Position numbers and translations under genes: made by a program. From an uncultured Bacteroidales bacterium (GTDB lineage Bacteria > Bacteroidota > Bacteroidia > Bacteroidales > Bacteroidaceae): 64,000 nt of DNA. Shown in pieces: positions 6,988 through 14,950 of the stretch; position 1 is the stretch's first letter; the number at the start of each line of letters is the position of its first letter. The stretch lies in NCBI GenBank assembly GCA_937916465.1, contig CALFTK010000061.1:124001-188000 (forward strand), given 5' to 3'. The notes beneath the pieces are model-generated. The model did no database searches, had not been told where the DNA came from, and saw only the letters and a program-made list of their open reading frames with translations.

Positions 6988-9558
6988 ATGAAAACATTAA
7001 AGAAGATTGCCTCATTGGCAACTATGGCGTTGCCCGTAGTACTGCTCTCTTTTACTGCATCCTGTTCGCAAAAGGGTACCGATTCATTTGCTATGAATGA
7101 ACTGGAATACTTTGAGAAAACAGGTTCAAATGTGTTAGTGTATAGTAATATCTATAATGGTGGTTTCTGCGATGAGAAACTGGCGGGTATTGAGATAATA
7201 CAGCGTGGTGAAAGATTGGCTACCGGTGGCGGTATTCGTTTTATGAATACCCCGGAACAGTGGGATATCTATGGCGAAATGACTAATCGTGAAGTGAATC
7301 GCGATGAAAATTACATTGAGGTGGAATTAACCTATGAAGACTATGATTTTGTCTCTAAAATTCGTGTAACACCAAATGGTGAAGGTGTGTTGATGCAGGT
7401 CTATTTGGACAAACCTGTACCTGCAAATCTGGTGGGTAAGGCAGGTATGAATCTGGAATTTTTCCCGGCATCATATTTTGGTAAAAACTATTTAGTTGAT
7501 GGCGCAGCACGCATTTTACCCAGATTTCCAATGCACGACACAGAGGTTCGCCCATTGGCAGAAAAGATACCACAATACTTTGGCGAAACAACATTCGATG
7601 ACCGTGGCAGAGATGAATTCCTGGTTCCACTGCCTATGTCAACAGGTAAAAATATTGTGTTAGCTCCTGAAGACGAAGAACTGTGTGTAAGTATTACTTC
7701 CGATGAAGATGTAAGTATTTATGATGGACGTCATCTGGCGCAGAATGGTACTTTTGTGGTACGTTCTCTGCTTCCTGCCGGCAAGACCGGAAAAGTGTTG
7801 GAATGGTATGTAGAACCAAGTTCTAACCCTGAATGGATACGTGAACCAAATATTGGTTTCTCACAGATTGGTTATACTCCGGCACAGAGCAAAGTGTCTG
7901 TAGTAGAATTGGATAAGCGTGATAAAATAGAACCAACTGCTAAAATTTTGCGCGTTAATCCTGATGGCAGTCAAACTCTTGCTTTGAATGCTAAAGTAGA
8001 AGAGTGGGGCGTTTTCTACAGCCGTTACAATTATGCGCGCATAGATTTTTCAGAAGTACGTGAACCGGGTCTTTATGTAATAGAATATGATGGCGTTCAA
8101 ACAAACGCTTTCCCTATAGATAAGGACATTTATTCTGATAAATGGCATTCATCCATGGATATGTCAATAGTTATAGCAATGGACCACATGGAGGTTAATG
8201 AAGGTTACAGAATCTGGCACGGTCGTGCAAATATGGACGATGCTATAATGGCTCCTGCCAATATCCGTATTCACGATGGTTACAGCCAGGGTGCAGAAAA
8301 CTATACAAAATACAAACCGCTTGAGCACGTGCCCGGTCTTGCGGTAGGTGGCTGGTACGATGCCGGTGACTTTGATATTCAGCAGAATTCTGTTGTAACA
8401 ACCACTGTAGATTTGGCTTCTCTCTGGAGACTGTTCCAACCTAAGAGAGATATGACATATATAGATGAGGTTACAAAGTATGCCGATATTCATCGTCCTG
8501 ACGGAGTGCCAGATGTTGTTCAGCAGATAATGCACGGTACGCTTAATATGAATGCTCAGATTGAAGCTTTGGGCTTTGTATCAAGAAATATCGGTCAGCC
8601 GCAGATGCATCAGTATCATCATTTAGGCGATGCTTTAACTCTTACCGATGGACTTATTTATGATCCAAGCCTGAAACCATATCAGGTATCGGCCGATGGC
8701 AAACGTAGCGGTACTTATGATGATCGAATTGTTATGACCAACAGACCAAGTGCCGGCGGTGTAATGAATTCAATAGTTGGTCTTGCATCGGCATATCCTG
8801 CATTGAAAAATTATTATCCTGAAGAGGCTGAACGCTCTTTGAAGAACGCTCTTATGCTGTGGAATAAATATGTAGGTGAAGGCGATAACGGAGTTCGTGG
8901 CGCAATAGAACTTTACTACGCTACCGGCGATGAAAAGTTCAAGAATATCTTTATGCCTGCTATTCTAAGGCAGGTTAATACATTAGGTGAAAGTGTTAAC
9001 AATGAAAATAACAACCGCAGAAATTCCGGTGCCAATATGGGGCAGATATTGAGAGTTTACGATATGCTTGATGCCGAAGCCAAAGCTAAAGTAGATGCTG
9101 CAATTCCTGCTTATATTGAAAGATTGTCGAATGTGGGTAGTGATAATCCTTATTGTGTGCCTATTTCAGGTGGTGGTTGGGCAGGCAATAATCAGGTTAT
9201 AAGCAACTCATTCAATGCTTATCTTGTATGGAAACAGTATCCCGAACTGGTAGATCCTGAAATGGTTCTAAAAGGACTCAATTATCTGTATGGAAATCAC
9301 CCTTATAATAATCTGTCATTTATTACCGGTGTTGGTGTTGCTACCAAAAAGGTTGCATACGGTAATAACAGAGCAGATTATAACGTAATACCTGGTGGAG
9401 TTGTTCCCGGACTGTTAATGAGAAAACCGGACTTTATGGAGAATAAAGATGACTATCCATTCCTATGGGGTGAAAATGAGTGCTGTATCAATTCAGTGCC
9501 TAATTATGTAATGCTAAATCTGGCTTGTATAGAGGTGGCAGAATCTATTAATAAATAA
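6988..9558 (+). CDS. GH9 endoglucanase-type lipoprotein with extra N-terminal domain
   Basis: An 856-residue protein starting with a lipoprotein signal (lipobox around FTASC, Cys26). Residues about 30-280 form a beta-rich domain that is not part of the classic GH9 core. Residues about 285-378 resemble the Ig-like CelD_N domain. The GH9 alpha-barrel runs from about 385 to the end, with the catalytic Asp pair in GGWYDAGD (458-461) and the acid Glu in WGENE (about 828-831). Hydrolysis of beta-1,4-glucan, or related xyloglucan or mixed-linkage glucan, at the cell surface is expected. It is co-directional with the GH3 gene and followed by a terminator, so they form a two-gene operon. There is no SusC/SusD pair beside it. 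Confidence 0.88.
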   Translation: MKTLKKIASLATMALPVVLLSFTASCSQKGTDSFAMNELEYFEKTGSNVLVYSNIYNGGFCDEKLAGIEIIQRGERLATGGGIRFMNTPEQWDIYGEMTNREVNRDENYIEVELTYEDYDFVSKIRVTPNGEGVLMQVYLDKPVPANLVGKAGMNLEFFPASYFGKNYLVDGAARILPRFPMHDTEVRPLAEKIPQYFGETTFDDRGRDEFLVPLPMSTGKNIVLAPEDEELCVSITSDEDVSIYDGRHLAQNGTFVVRSLLPAGKTGKVLEWYVEPSSNPEWIREPNIGFSQIGYTPAQSKVSVVELDKRDKIEPTAKILRVNPDGSQTLALNAKVEEWGVFYSRYNYARIDFSEVREPGLYVIEYDGVQTNAFPIDKDIYSDKWHSSMDMSIVIAMDHMEVNEGYRIWHGRANMDDAIMAPANIRIHDGYSQGAENYTKYKPLEHVPGLAVGGWYDAGDFDIQQNSVVTTTVDLASLWRLFQPKRDMTYIDEVTKYADIHRPDGVPDVVQQIMHGTLNMNAQIEALGFVSRNIGQPQMHQYHHLGDALTLTDGLIYDPSLKPYQVSADGKRSGTYDDRIVMTNRPSAGGVMNSIVGLASAYPALKNYYPEEAERSLKNALMLWNKYVGEGDNGVRGAIELYYATGDEKFKNIFMPAILRQVNTLGESVNNENNNRRNSGANMGQILRVYDMLDAEAKAKVDAAIPAYIERLSNVGSDNPYCVPISGGGWAGNNQVISNSFNAYLVWKQYPELVDPEMVLKGLNYLYGNHPYNNLSFITGVGVATKKVAYGNNRADYNVIPGGVVPGLLMRKPDFMENKDDYPFLWGENECCINSVPNYVMLNLACIEVAESINK

Positions 9559-9579
9559 TAGATACTTTATAATGGAATG

Positions 9580-9617
9580 AGCCCCGAAGTTTGGATAAAA
9601 AACTTTGGGGCTTTTTA
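9580..9617 (+). terminator. Intrinsic terminator after the GH9 gene
   Basis: Thirteen-base arms (AGCCCCGAAGTTT at 9580-9592 and AAACTTTGGGGCT at 9600-9612, one G-U pair) are followed by T5, 22 bases after the GH9 stop. The stem core is nearly the same as in the 73-113 terminator. Confidence 0.88.
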
Positions 9618-9664
9618 TGTGCAATGAAATGTTAACGTCATTTTAGAAAAAAAAACATTTACAC

Positions 9665-9695
9665 TTGATAAATATTAATAATTACTCTATTTTTG
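9665..9695 (+). promoter_or_regulatory. Candidate promoter of the glycogen operon
   Basis: TATTTTTG at 9688-9695 fits the -7 consensus and a TTG at 9665-9667 sits 20 bases upstream as a partial -33. The -7 box ends 27 bases before the debranching-enzyme ATG. Confidence 0.6.
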
Positions 9696-9722
9696 TAGGA
9701 TAATGCTTTTAATATACATTTT

Positions 9723-11660
9723 ATGAGTTATCTGCGTTTTGAAAAGACCTTGATGACAAACCTGGAAGAGACTCTTCCAAGAGAGGTGTTAAGAACAAAC
9801 AGATCCGGTGCATATCACTGCACAACCATAGTTGACTGTAATACCAGAAAGTATCACGGTCTTTTGGTTATGCCTGTACCTGAACTGGGCGATGACCCAC
9901 ATGTGCTTCTATCTTCTCTGGATGAGACTGTAATTCAGCATGGTGCCGAATTTAACTTGGGTGTGCATCAGTATTGGGGATATAATTTCAGCCCAAAAGG
10001 TCATAAATATATCAGAGAGTTTAATTGTGATAAAGTGCCTACAACCATATACAGAGTAGGCGGTGTGCTTCTAAAAAAAGAGAAACTGTTTGAACATAAC
10101 GAAAACAGAATCTTGATACGTTATACATTGTTGGATGCACATTCAGAAACCACCTTGCGTTTGCAACCTTATCTGGCTTTTCGTAGTGTAAGACAGTTTA
10201 CACATGAAAACAGTCAGGCAAGCAGGGAATATCAGGAGGTTGAAAATGGTATAAAGACCAGAATGTATCCGGGCTATCCTGAACTGTTCATGCAGTTAAG
10301 CAAAGAGAATAGTTTTGTGTATCGTCCTGATTGGTACAGAAAATTTGAATATTCAAAGGAGTTGGAACGCGGATATGATTTCAATGAAGATTTATATGTG
10401 CCAGGCTACTTTGAAATGACAATAAAAAAGGGAGAAAGTATTGTCTTCTCAGCCGGAGTATCGGAAGTTAAAACACGTGGTTTGAAACGTACCTTTACTA
10501 TAGAGGCTGATAAACGTACTCCACGTGATAACTTCTATCACTGTTTAAAGAATTCTGCGCATCAGTTCCACAATAAGAGTGGCGGTAAACATTATATTCT
10601 GGCCGGTTATCCTTGGTTTAAATGTAGAGCAAGAGATATGTTTATTGCTCTGCCGGGATTGACATTGGCACTTAACGAAGAGTTTGAATTCCTATCGGCT
10701 ATGAATACAGCTGCCGAAGCTATTCGAGATTTCATAAAAGGTCGTCCTACAAAATGTCAGATTTATGAAATGGAACGTCCTGATGTCTTCTTATGGGCTA
10801 TATGGGCTATTCAGCAATATGCAAAATATTGTGGCCGACAAAAGGCTTGGGACCAGTATGGTCGTCTGATGATGGATATTATGGATTATCTGCGTCATAA
10901 CAGACACGTGAATTTCTATTTGCATGGCAATGGCTTGGTGCATATCAATGGCCGAGAGAGTGCTGAAACCTGGATGAACTCCACAGTAGATGGTGTTCCT
11001 GTGGTTCCAAGAACAGGTTATGTAGTAGAAATAAACGCACTATGGTATAATGCGTTAAAGTTTGTGGCAGAACTGTCAAATGAATGTGGTAAATCTGATT
11101 ACTCCAGACGTATGGAGCAGATAGCACAGAAAGTAGAAGCATCGTTCCCTGCAATATTTGTAAATGAATATGGCTATCTGTACGATTATGTAGATGGCGA
11201 TTACAAAGATCTGAGTGTTCGTCCGAATATGGTCTTTGCTATTGCTTTTGATTATTCGCCATTGCAGCAGAAACAGAAGAAATCTGTTTTGGATATAGTT
11301 ACCAAAGAGTTGCTTACTCCAAAGGGTTTGCGTTCATTAAGTCCAAAGAGTATGGGTTATAATCCAAACTATGTGGGTCCTCAGCGCGAACGCGATTATG
11401 CGTATCATCAGGGTACAGCGTGGCCTTGGTTGGCAGGTTTCTATTTTGAAGCATATTTGAGACTATACAAACGTAGCGGTCTTTCATTCATAGAACGTCA
11501 GATGATAGGTTACGAAGATGAAATGGTGTCGCATTGTATAGGTTCTCTGCCGGAACTATTTGATGGTAACCCACCATTCAAGGGTAGGGGAGCTGTATCT
11601 TTTGCAATGAACATTGCCGAGATACTGAGAACTGTAAGAATGATTAATGACTTTGAATAA
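9723..11660 (+). CDS. Glycogen debranching enzyme, amylo-alpha-1,6-glucosidase (GH133)
   Basis: A 645-residue protein with the N-terminal GDE_N beta domain (about 10-230; TNRSGAYHCTTI, NTRKYHGLLV) and the C-terminal (alpha/alpha)6 amylo-1,6-glucosidase domain (about 290-640). It has the family stretch YPWFKCRARDMFIALPG carrying the likely catalytic Asp, WMNSTVDGVPV, and GTAWPWLAGFY. It removes alpha-1,6 branch glucose residues from glycogen in the cytoplasm. It lacks the GH13 transferase half found in eukaryotic debranching enzymes, as usual for bacterial GH133. It is the first gene of an operon with a GT4 glycosyltransferase (10 bases downstream) and a GH57 enzyme. Confidence 0.92.
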   Translation: MSYLRFEKTLMTNLEETLPREVLRTNRSGAYHCTTIVDCNTRKYHGLLVMPVPELGDDPHVLLSSLDETVIQHGAEFNLGVHQYWGYNFSPKGHKYIREFNCDKVPTTIYRVGGVLLKKEKLFEHNENRILIRYTLLDAHSETTLRLQPYLAFRSVRQFTHENSQASREYQEVENGIKTRMYPGYPELFMQLSKENSFVYRPDWYRKFEYSKELERGYDFNEDLYVPGYFEMTIKKGESIVFSAGVSEVKTRGLKRTFTIEADKRTPRDNFYHCLKNSAHQFHNKSGGKHYILAGYPWFKCRARDMFIALPGLTLALNEEFEFLSAMNTAAEAIRDFIKGRPTKCQIYEMERPDVFLWAIWAIQQYAKYCGRQKAWDQYGRLMMDIMDYLRHNRHVNFYLHGNGLVHINGRESAETWMNSTVDGVPVVPRTGYVVEINALWYNALKFVAELSNECGKSDYSRRMEQIAQKVEASFPAIFVNEYGYLYDYVDGDYKDLSVRPNMVFAIAFDYSPLQQKQKKSVLDIVTKELLTPKGLRSLSPKSMGYNPNYVGPQRERDYAYHQGTAWPWLAGFYFEAYLRLYKRSGLSFIERQMIGYEDEMVSHCIGSLPELFDGNPPFKGRGAVSFAMNIAEILRTVRMINDFE

Positions 11661-11669
11661 TGTGAGGCT

Positions 11670-12932
11670 ATGAACGTATTGATGTTTGGATGGGAATTTC
11701 CCCCTCATATTTTAGGAGGTTTAGGAACAGCCAGTTATGGTTTGACAAAAGGTTTGGCAAAACAAAAAGATATGAATATTACATTCTGTCTGCCAAAACC
11801 TTGGGGTGACGAAGATCAGAGTTTTATGAAGATAGTGGGCATGAATGCTGTGCCTATTGTCTATAACGATCCTTCTGTTGATGTTTTAAAGCAGAGATAT
11901 CCGTGGATGACTCCGCAGGACTATTATGATTTCAGATCGAATATATATGCCGATTTTAGGTATATGCATACAAACGATTTGGGTTGTATAGAGTTTTCCG
12001 GTCGTTATCCCGATAATCTGCAAGAAGAGATTAATAACTACTCTATAGTAGCCGGAGTAGTGGCAAGAACTGAAAAGTTTGATATTATTCATTCACACGA
12101 TTGGCTTACATATCCTGCCGGCATACATGCTAAACAGGTTAGTGGTAAACCTCTTGTAATACACGTACATGCTACAGATTTTGACCGTAGTCGCGGTAAT
12201 GTTAATCCTACTGTTTATGCAATTGAAAAGAATGGTATGGATTATGCCGATCATATAATGTGCGTTAGTGAACTGACACGTCAGACAGTTATCAATAAGT
12301 ATCATCAGGATCCACGTAAGGTATCTACTATGCACAATGCTGTAGAGCCTCTGCCGCAGGAGATACAGGATATAGTTCCGCAAAAGAATGAAAAAGAGAA
12401 AGTGGTTACATTCTTGGGTCGTATTACCATGCAAAAGGGACCGGAATATTTTGTAGAAGCAGCTGCATTGGTACTAAAGCGTACTAATAACATACGTTTC
12501 TGTATGGCAGGAAGTGGTGATATGATGAACGCTATGATACGTTTGGCTGCTGAACGAGGTATTGCAGACCGTTTCCATTTCCCCGGCTTTATGAAGGGAA
12601 AACAGGTGTATGAATGTTTGAAATGTAGCGATGTATATATAATGCCGTCAGTATCGGAACCATTCGGTATATCGCCATTAGAGGCTATGCAGTGTGAAGT
12701 TCCAACTATCATTTCAAAACAGTCTGGTTGCGCTGAAATCCTAGATAAATGTATTAAAGTTGATTATTGGGATATTCACGCTATGGCCGATGCTATCTAC
12801 TCTATTTGCAATAATCAGGTGTTATATGAATATCTGAAAGATGAAGGCAAAAAAGAGGTTGATGCTATTACCTGGGATAAAGTGGGCGACAAGATATTGG
12901 CCCGTTACAATGAGTTGTTAGGAATTAAGTAA
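11670..12932 (+). CDS. GT4 family glycosyltransferase, probable glycogen (alpha-glucan) synthase
   Basis: A 420-residue GT-B enzyme. The start carries FGWEFPPHILGGLGTASYGL with the sugar-nucleotide-binding GGLG loop, followed by HSHDWLTYPAG and, in the C-terminal half, VTFLGRITMQKGPEYF and the E-x7-E motif region PSVSEPFGISPLEAMQ. These place it in GT4, close to proteins annotated as glycogen synthases in Bacteroidota. Position between a glycogen debranching enzyme and a GH57 alpha-glucan enzyme supports an alpha-1,4-glucan product. Donor nucleotide (UDP or ADP glucose) cannot be read from the sequence. It may be the main chain-extending enzyme, since the GT5 protein elsewhere in the window lacks its C-terminal half. 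Confidence 0.85.
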   Translation: MNVLMFGWEFPPHILGGLGTASYGLTKGLAKQKDMNITFCLPKPWGDEDQSFMKIVGMNAVPIVYNDPSVDVLKQRYPWMTPQDYYDFRSNIYADFRYMHTNDLGCIEFSGRYPDNLQEEINNYSIVAGVVARTEKFDIIHSHDWLTYPAGIHAKQVSGKPLVIHVHATDFDRSRGNVNPTVYAIEKNGMDYADHIMCVSELTRQTVINKYHQDPRKVSTMHNAVEPLPQEIQDIVPQKNEKEKVVTFLGRITMQKGPEYFVEAAALVLKRTNNIRFCMAGSGDMMNAMIRLAAERGIADRFHFPGFMKGKQVYECLKCSDVYIMPSVSEPFGISPLEAMQCEVPTIISKQSGCAEILDKCIKVDYWDIHAMADAIYSICNNQVLYEYLKDEGKKEVDAITWDKVGDKILARYNELLGIK

Positions 12933-12951
12933 GAATTAAATAAATGACGAT

Positions 12952-14259
12952 ATGAAAACTATATGTCTATATTTTGAACTTCATCAGATTGTTCACCTGA
13001 AGAGATATCGTTTCTTTGATATAGGTACCGACCACTACTATTCTGATGATTATGCAAACGAGGCCAGTATATCACATATTGCAGAGAATTCATATATTCC
13101 TGCATTGAAAACTATGATAGATATGGCCAAAAGTAGCAATGGCTATTTTAAGGTGGCTCTCTCAATGTCGGGTGTAGCTCTTGAATTATTGGAAAGATAC
13201 GCTCCTGCAGTGGTAGAACTTTTGCAGGAACTGAGCGCTACGGGAAGTTGCGAATTTTTGGCTGAACCATATTCGCACGGTTTGGCATCGCTTGCTCCAA
13301 ATGGTGAAGATGGTTTCCGCGAAGAGACATTCCGTTTAGTGGAAAAGATAAATCAGTTGTTTGGTCAAAAACCAAAGGTATTTAGAAATTCCAACCTTAT
13401 ATATAATGATGATATAGGTGCAATGGTTGCGGCTATGGGTTTCAAAGGAGTGCTTACAGAAGGTGCAAAACATATCTTGGGTTGGAAGAGTCCGCATTAT
13501 CTGTATCATTGCAATATGGCTCCAAAACTAAAGGTGTTGTTGCGCGATTATAAATTGTCGGACGATATAAGTCTTCGTTTTTCAAATCCTGCTTGGGAAG
13601 AGTATCCACTTATGTGTGATACCTATATGGATTGGATAAAGGATATGCCGGAGGAAGATGGAATATACAATATCTTTATGGAACTGTGCGCTTTGGGCAT
13701 ATATCAGCCACTAAGTTCAAATATTCTGGACTTTATTAAAGCTATGCCTGAATGTGCAAAACAGCGCGGTATTACATTCTCTACACCATCTGAAATCATT
13801 AAGAGTCACGATTCTGTAGCTCCGCTTGACGTTCCATATCCTATGTCATGGAATGATGAAGAGCGTGATATTAGTTGCTGGCTGGGTAACGTTATGCAGC
13901 GCGAAGCATTTGAAAAACTCTACTCTATAGGAGAAAGAGTGCGTCTGACCGGTGATAAACATCTGCTTCAGGACTGGGATTATCTGCAAGCAAGTAATAA
14001 CTTCCGCTTTATGACTACAAAGAACAATAATGTGTCAATGGATAGGGGTATTTATGAATCACCTTACGATGCATTTACAAATTATATGAATATTCTTGGT
14101 GACTTTATGGCTCGTGTGCAGTGGGCTTTGCCACAGGATATGGATGTTGAAGAACTTAACGCGTTCCAAACTACCATCCGTAACCAGGATAAGAAGATTC
14201 AGTCTTTGGAAAAGCAGGTTGCTCGCTTAAAGTCAGCAAACGCCAAAAAGAAGAAATAA
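12952..14259 (+). CDS. GH57 family alpha-amylase-like enzyme
   Basis: A 435-residue protein with GH57 hallmarks: N-terminal FELHQIVHLKRY with the first-motif His, EFLAEPYSHGLASL, the GVLTEGAKHILGW segment that should hold the nucleophile Glu, and FMELCALGIYQP. A short charged C-terminal helix (about 400-435, ending KKKK) looks like a coiled coil. GH57 members act on alpha-1,4-glucans as amylases or 4-alpha-glucanotransferases; there is no signal peptide, so this one is cytoplasmic and probably handles glycogen or maltodextrin. It is the last gene of the debranching-enzyme/GT4 operon and is followed by the repeat array starting at 14271. Confidence 0.9.
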   Translation: MKTICLYFELHQIVHLKRYRFFDIGTDHYYSDDYANEASISHIAENSYIPALKTMIDMAKSSNGYFKVALSMSGVALELLERYAPAVVELLQELSATGSCEFLAEPYSHGLASLAPNGEDGFREETFRLVEKINQLFGQKPKVFRNSNLIYNDDIGAMVAAMGFKGVLTEGAKHILGWKSPHYLYHCNMAPKLKVLLRDYKLSDDISLRFSNPAWEEYPLMCDTYMDWIKDMPEEDGIYNIFMELCALGIYQPLSSNILDFIKAMPECAKQRGITFSTPSEIIKSHDSVAPLDVPYPMSWNDEERDISCWLGNVMQREAFEKLYSIGERVRLTGDKHLLQDWDYLQASNNFRFMTTKNNNVSMDRGIYESPYDAFTNYMNILGDFMARVQWALPQDMDVEELNAFQTTIRNQDKKIQSLEKQVARLKSANAKKKK

Positions 14260-14270
14260 AAGATTAATTG

Positions 14271-14310
14271 GTCCGAAGGACGCATCCGGAGGATGCCAAT
14301 ATAGAAAAGG
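14271..14310 (+). repeat. Repeat unit A of the double-hairpin array
   Basis: GTCC-GAA-GGAC hairpin (14271-14281), GCATCC-GGA-GGATGC hairpin (14282-14296), tail CAATATAGAAAAGG. Both stems are perfect. Confidence 0.8.
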
Positions 14311-14324
14311 TAAAACGGATAAAC

Positions 14325-14349
14325 AAAGAGTGGCACAATGCCACTCTTT
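14325..14349. terminator. Hairpin after unit A, terminator-like
   Basis: Perfect 11-base arms AAAGAGTGGCA / TGCCACTCTTT with a three-base loop, followed by CGTTTTAT. It is the first hairpin able to stop transcription from the GH57 operon. Confidence 0.7.
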
Positions 14350-14355
14350 CGTTTT

Positions 14356-14395
14356 ATCCGAAGGGCGCTTCCGGAGGAAGCCACAATAGATAAGG
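14356..14395 (+). repeat. Repeat unit B of the double-hairpin array
   Basis: ATCC-GAA-GGGC (imperfect first stem), perfect GCTTCC-GGA-GGAAGC hairpin (14367-14381), tail CACAATAGATAAGG. Confidence 0.8.
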
Positions 14396-14406
14396 GACCG
14401 GATAAC

Positions 14407-14433
14407 AAAAGAGTGATTGAATATCACTCTTTT
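14407..14433. terminator. Hairpin after unit B, terminator-like
   Basis: Ten-base perfect arms AAAAGAGTGA / TCACTCTTTT with a seven-base loop; related in sequence to the hairpin after unit A. Confidence 0.65.
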
Positions 14434-14438
14434 GCTTT

Positions 14439-14478
14439 ATCCGAAGGGCGTTTGCGGAGCAAACCATAATAGAAAAGG
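14439..14478 (+). repeat. Repeat unit C of the double-hairpin array
   Basis: ATCC-GAA-GGGC element, perfect GTTTGC-GGA-GCAAAC hairpin (14450-14464), tail CATAATAGAAAAGG identical to that of unit D. Confidence 0.8.
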
Positions 14479-14497
14479 AAGTTAATTCCAAATAAAA

Positions 14498-14519
14498 ATG
14501 ACCGAAGAAATTCGGTCAT
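14498..14519. terminator. Hairpin after unit C, terminator-like
   Basis: Nine-base perfect arms ATGACCGAA / TTCGGTCAT with a GAAA tetraloop. No T-run follows, so termination on the plus strand is uncertain; A-rich sequence on the left gives a T-run on the minus strand. Confidence 0.55.
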
Positions 14520-14536
14520 CTATAGACAATTAATTG

Positions 14537-14576
14537 GCGCGTAGCGCGTTTGCGGAGCAAACCATAATAGAAAAGG
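14537..14576 (+). repeat. Repeat unit D of the double-hairpin array
   Basis: GCGC-GTA-GCGC hairpin (14537-14547) replaces the GAA-loop element of the other units; then perfect GTTTGC-GGA-GCAAAC (14548-14562) and tail CATAATAGAAAAGG. Confidence 0.8.
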
Positions 14577-14591
14577 AGTTTAATTCCAAAT

Positions 14592-14622
14592 AAAAAAATG
14601 ACCGTAAATCGGTCATTTTTTT
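14592..14622. terminator. Bidirectional terminator next to panD
   Basis: Stem AAAAAATGACCG / CGGTCATTTTTT (about 14592-14604 with 14610-14622) has A/T runs on both sides, giving U-tracts in either direction. It directly abuts the panD stop at 14624 and should end the panC-panD transcript. Confidence 0.85.
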
Positions 14623-14623
14623 A

Positions 14624-14950
14624 TTATGGAATTACGATAGTCGGTTTGAACGTCTTGGCTTCTTCCGGCGTTACTTGCGCGTATGCAATGATAATAACAG
14701 TGTCACCCACAGAAACCAATCGGGCGGCTGCTCCATTAAGACAAATACATTTAGAACCGCGTTCTCCTTTAATAGCGTATGTTACAAGACGAGCTCCGTT
14801 TGTTACATCTACAACGTGTACCTGTTCGCCTTCAATAATGCCGGATGCGTCCATCCAATTTTCATCAATGGTTATGCTACCTACGTAGTCGATATTTGCA
14901 TCGGTCACCTTAACGCGGTGCAGTTTCGATTTTAGTACAGTTAAAAGCAT
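14624..14950 (-). CDS. panD: Aspartate 1-decarboxylase
   Basis: A 108-residue pyruvoyl enzyme that decarboxylates L-aspartate to beta-alanine for pantothenate. The self-cleavage site YVGSITID (Gly-Ser near residues 25-26) is present, as are the active-site Lys (KSKLHR, near residue 9) and the NGAAARL motif. Length is slightly below the 120-130 typical of PanD but complete. Its ATG overlaps the panC stop (TAATG), so panC and panD are translationally coupled. Beta-alanine made here is the co-substrate of PanC, which explains the pairing. Confidence 0.95.
   Translation of the reverse strand: MLLTVLKSKLHRVKVTDANIDYVGSITIDENWMDASGIIEGEQVHVVDVTNGARLVTYAIKGERGSKCICLNGAAARLVSVGDTVIIIAYAQVTPEEAKTFKPTIVIP

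Larger units (their letters stand above)
14266..14622. repeat. Structured intergenic repeat array: four 40-nt double-hairpin units alternating with terminator-like hairpins
   Basis: This 357-base gap between convergent GH57 and panD holds no credible gene. It contains four 40-base units (14271-14310, 14356-14395, 14439-14478, 14537-14576). Each is made of an 11-base 4-3-4 element, a 15-base 6-3-6 hairpin with a GGA loop, and a 14-base tail of form CAnnATAGAnAAGG. The 6-base stems differ between copies but stay fully complementary: GCATCC/GGATGC, GCTTCC/GGAAGC, GTTTGC/GCAAAC twice. After each unit, 12-20 bases later, comes a second, longer hairpin (14325, 14407, 14498, 14592). Units C and D also share flanking sequence (AGTTAATTCCAAATAAAAA type), showing local duplication. 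Confidence 0.85.

Noticed and set aside
14199..14427. Two overlapping minus-strand frames of 64-69 codons across the repeat array
   Set aside because: They are made of translated hairpin repeats, partly antisense to the GH57 gene, with no family resemblance.
14266..14622. CRISPR array
   Set aside because: The repeated parts are palindromic units with changing stem sequences, the intervening parts are themselves hairpins and partly duplicated, and there are no cas genes.
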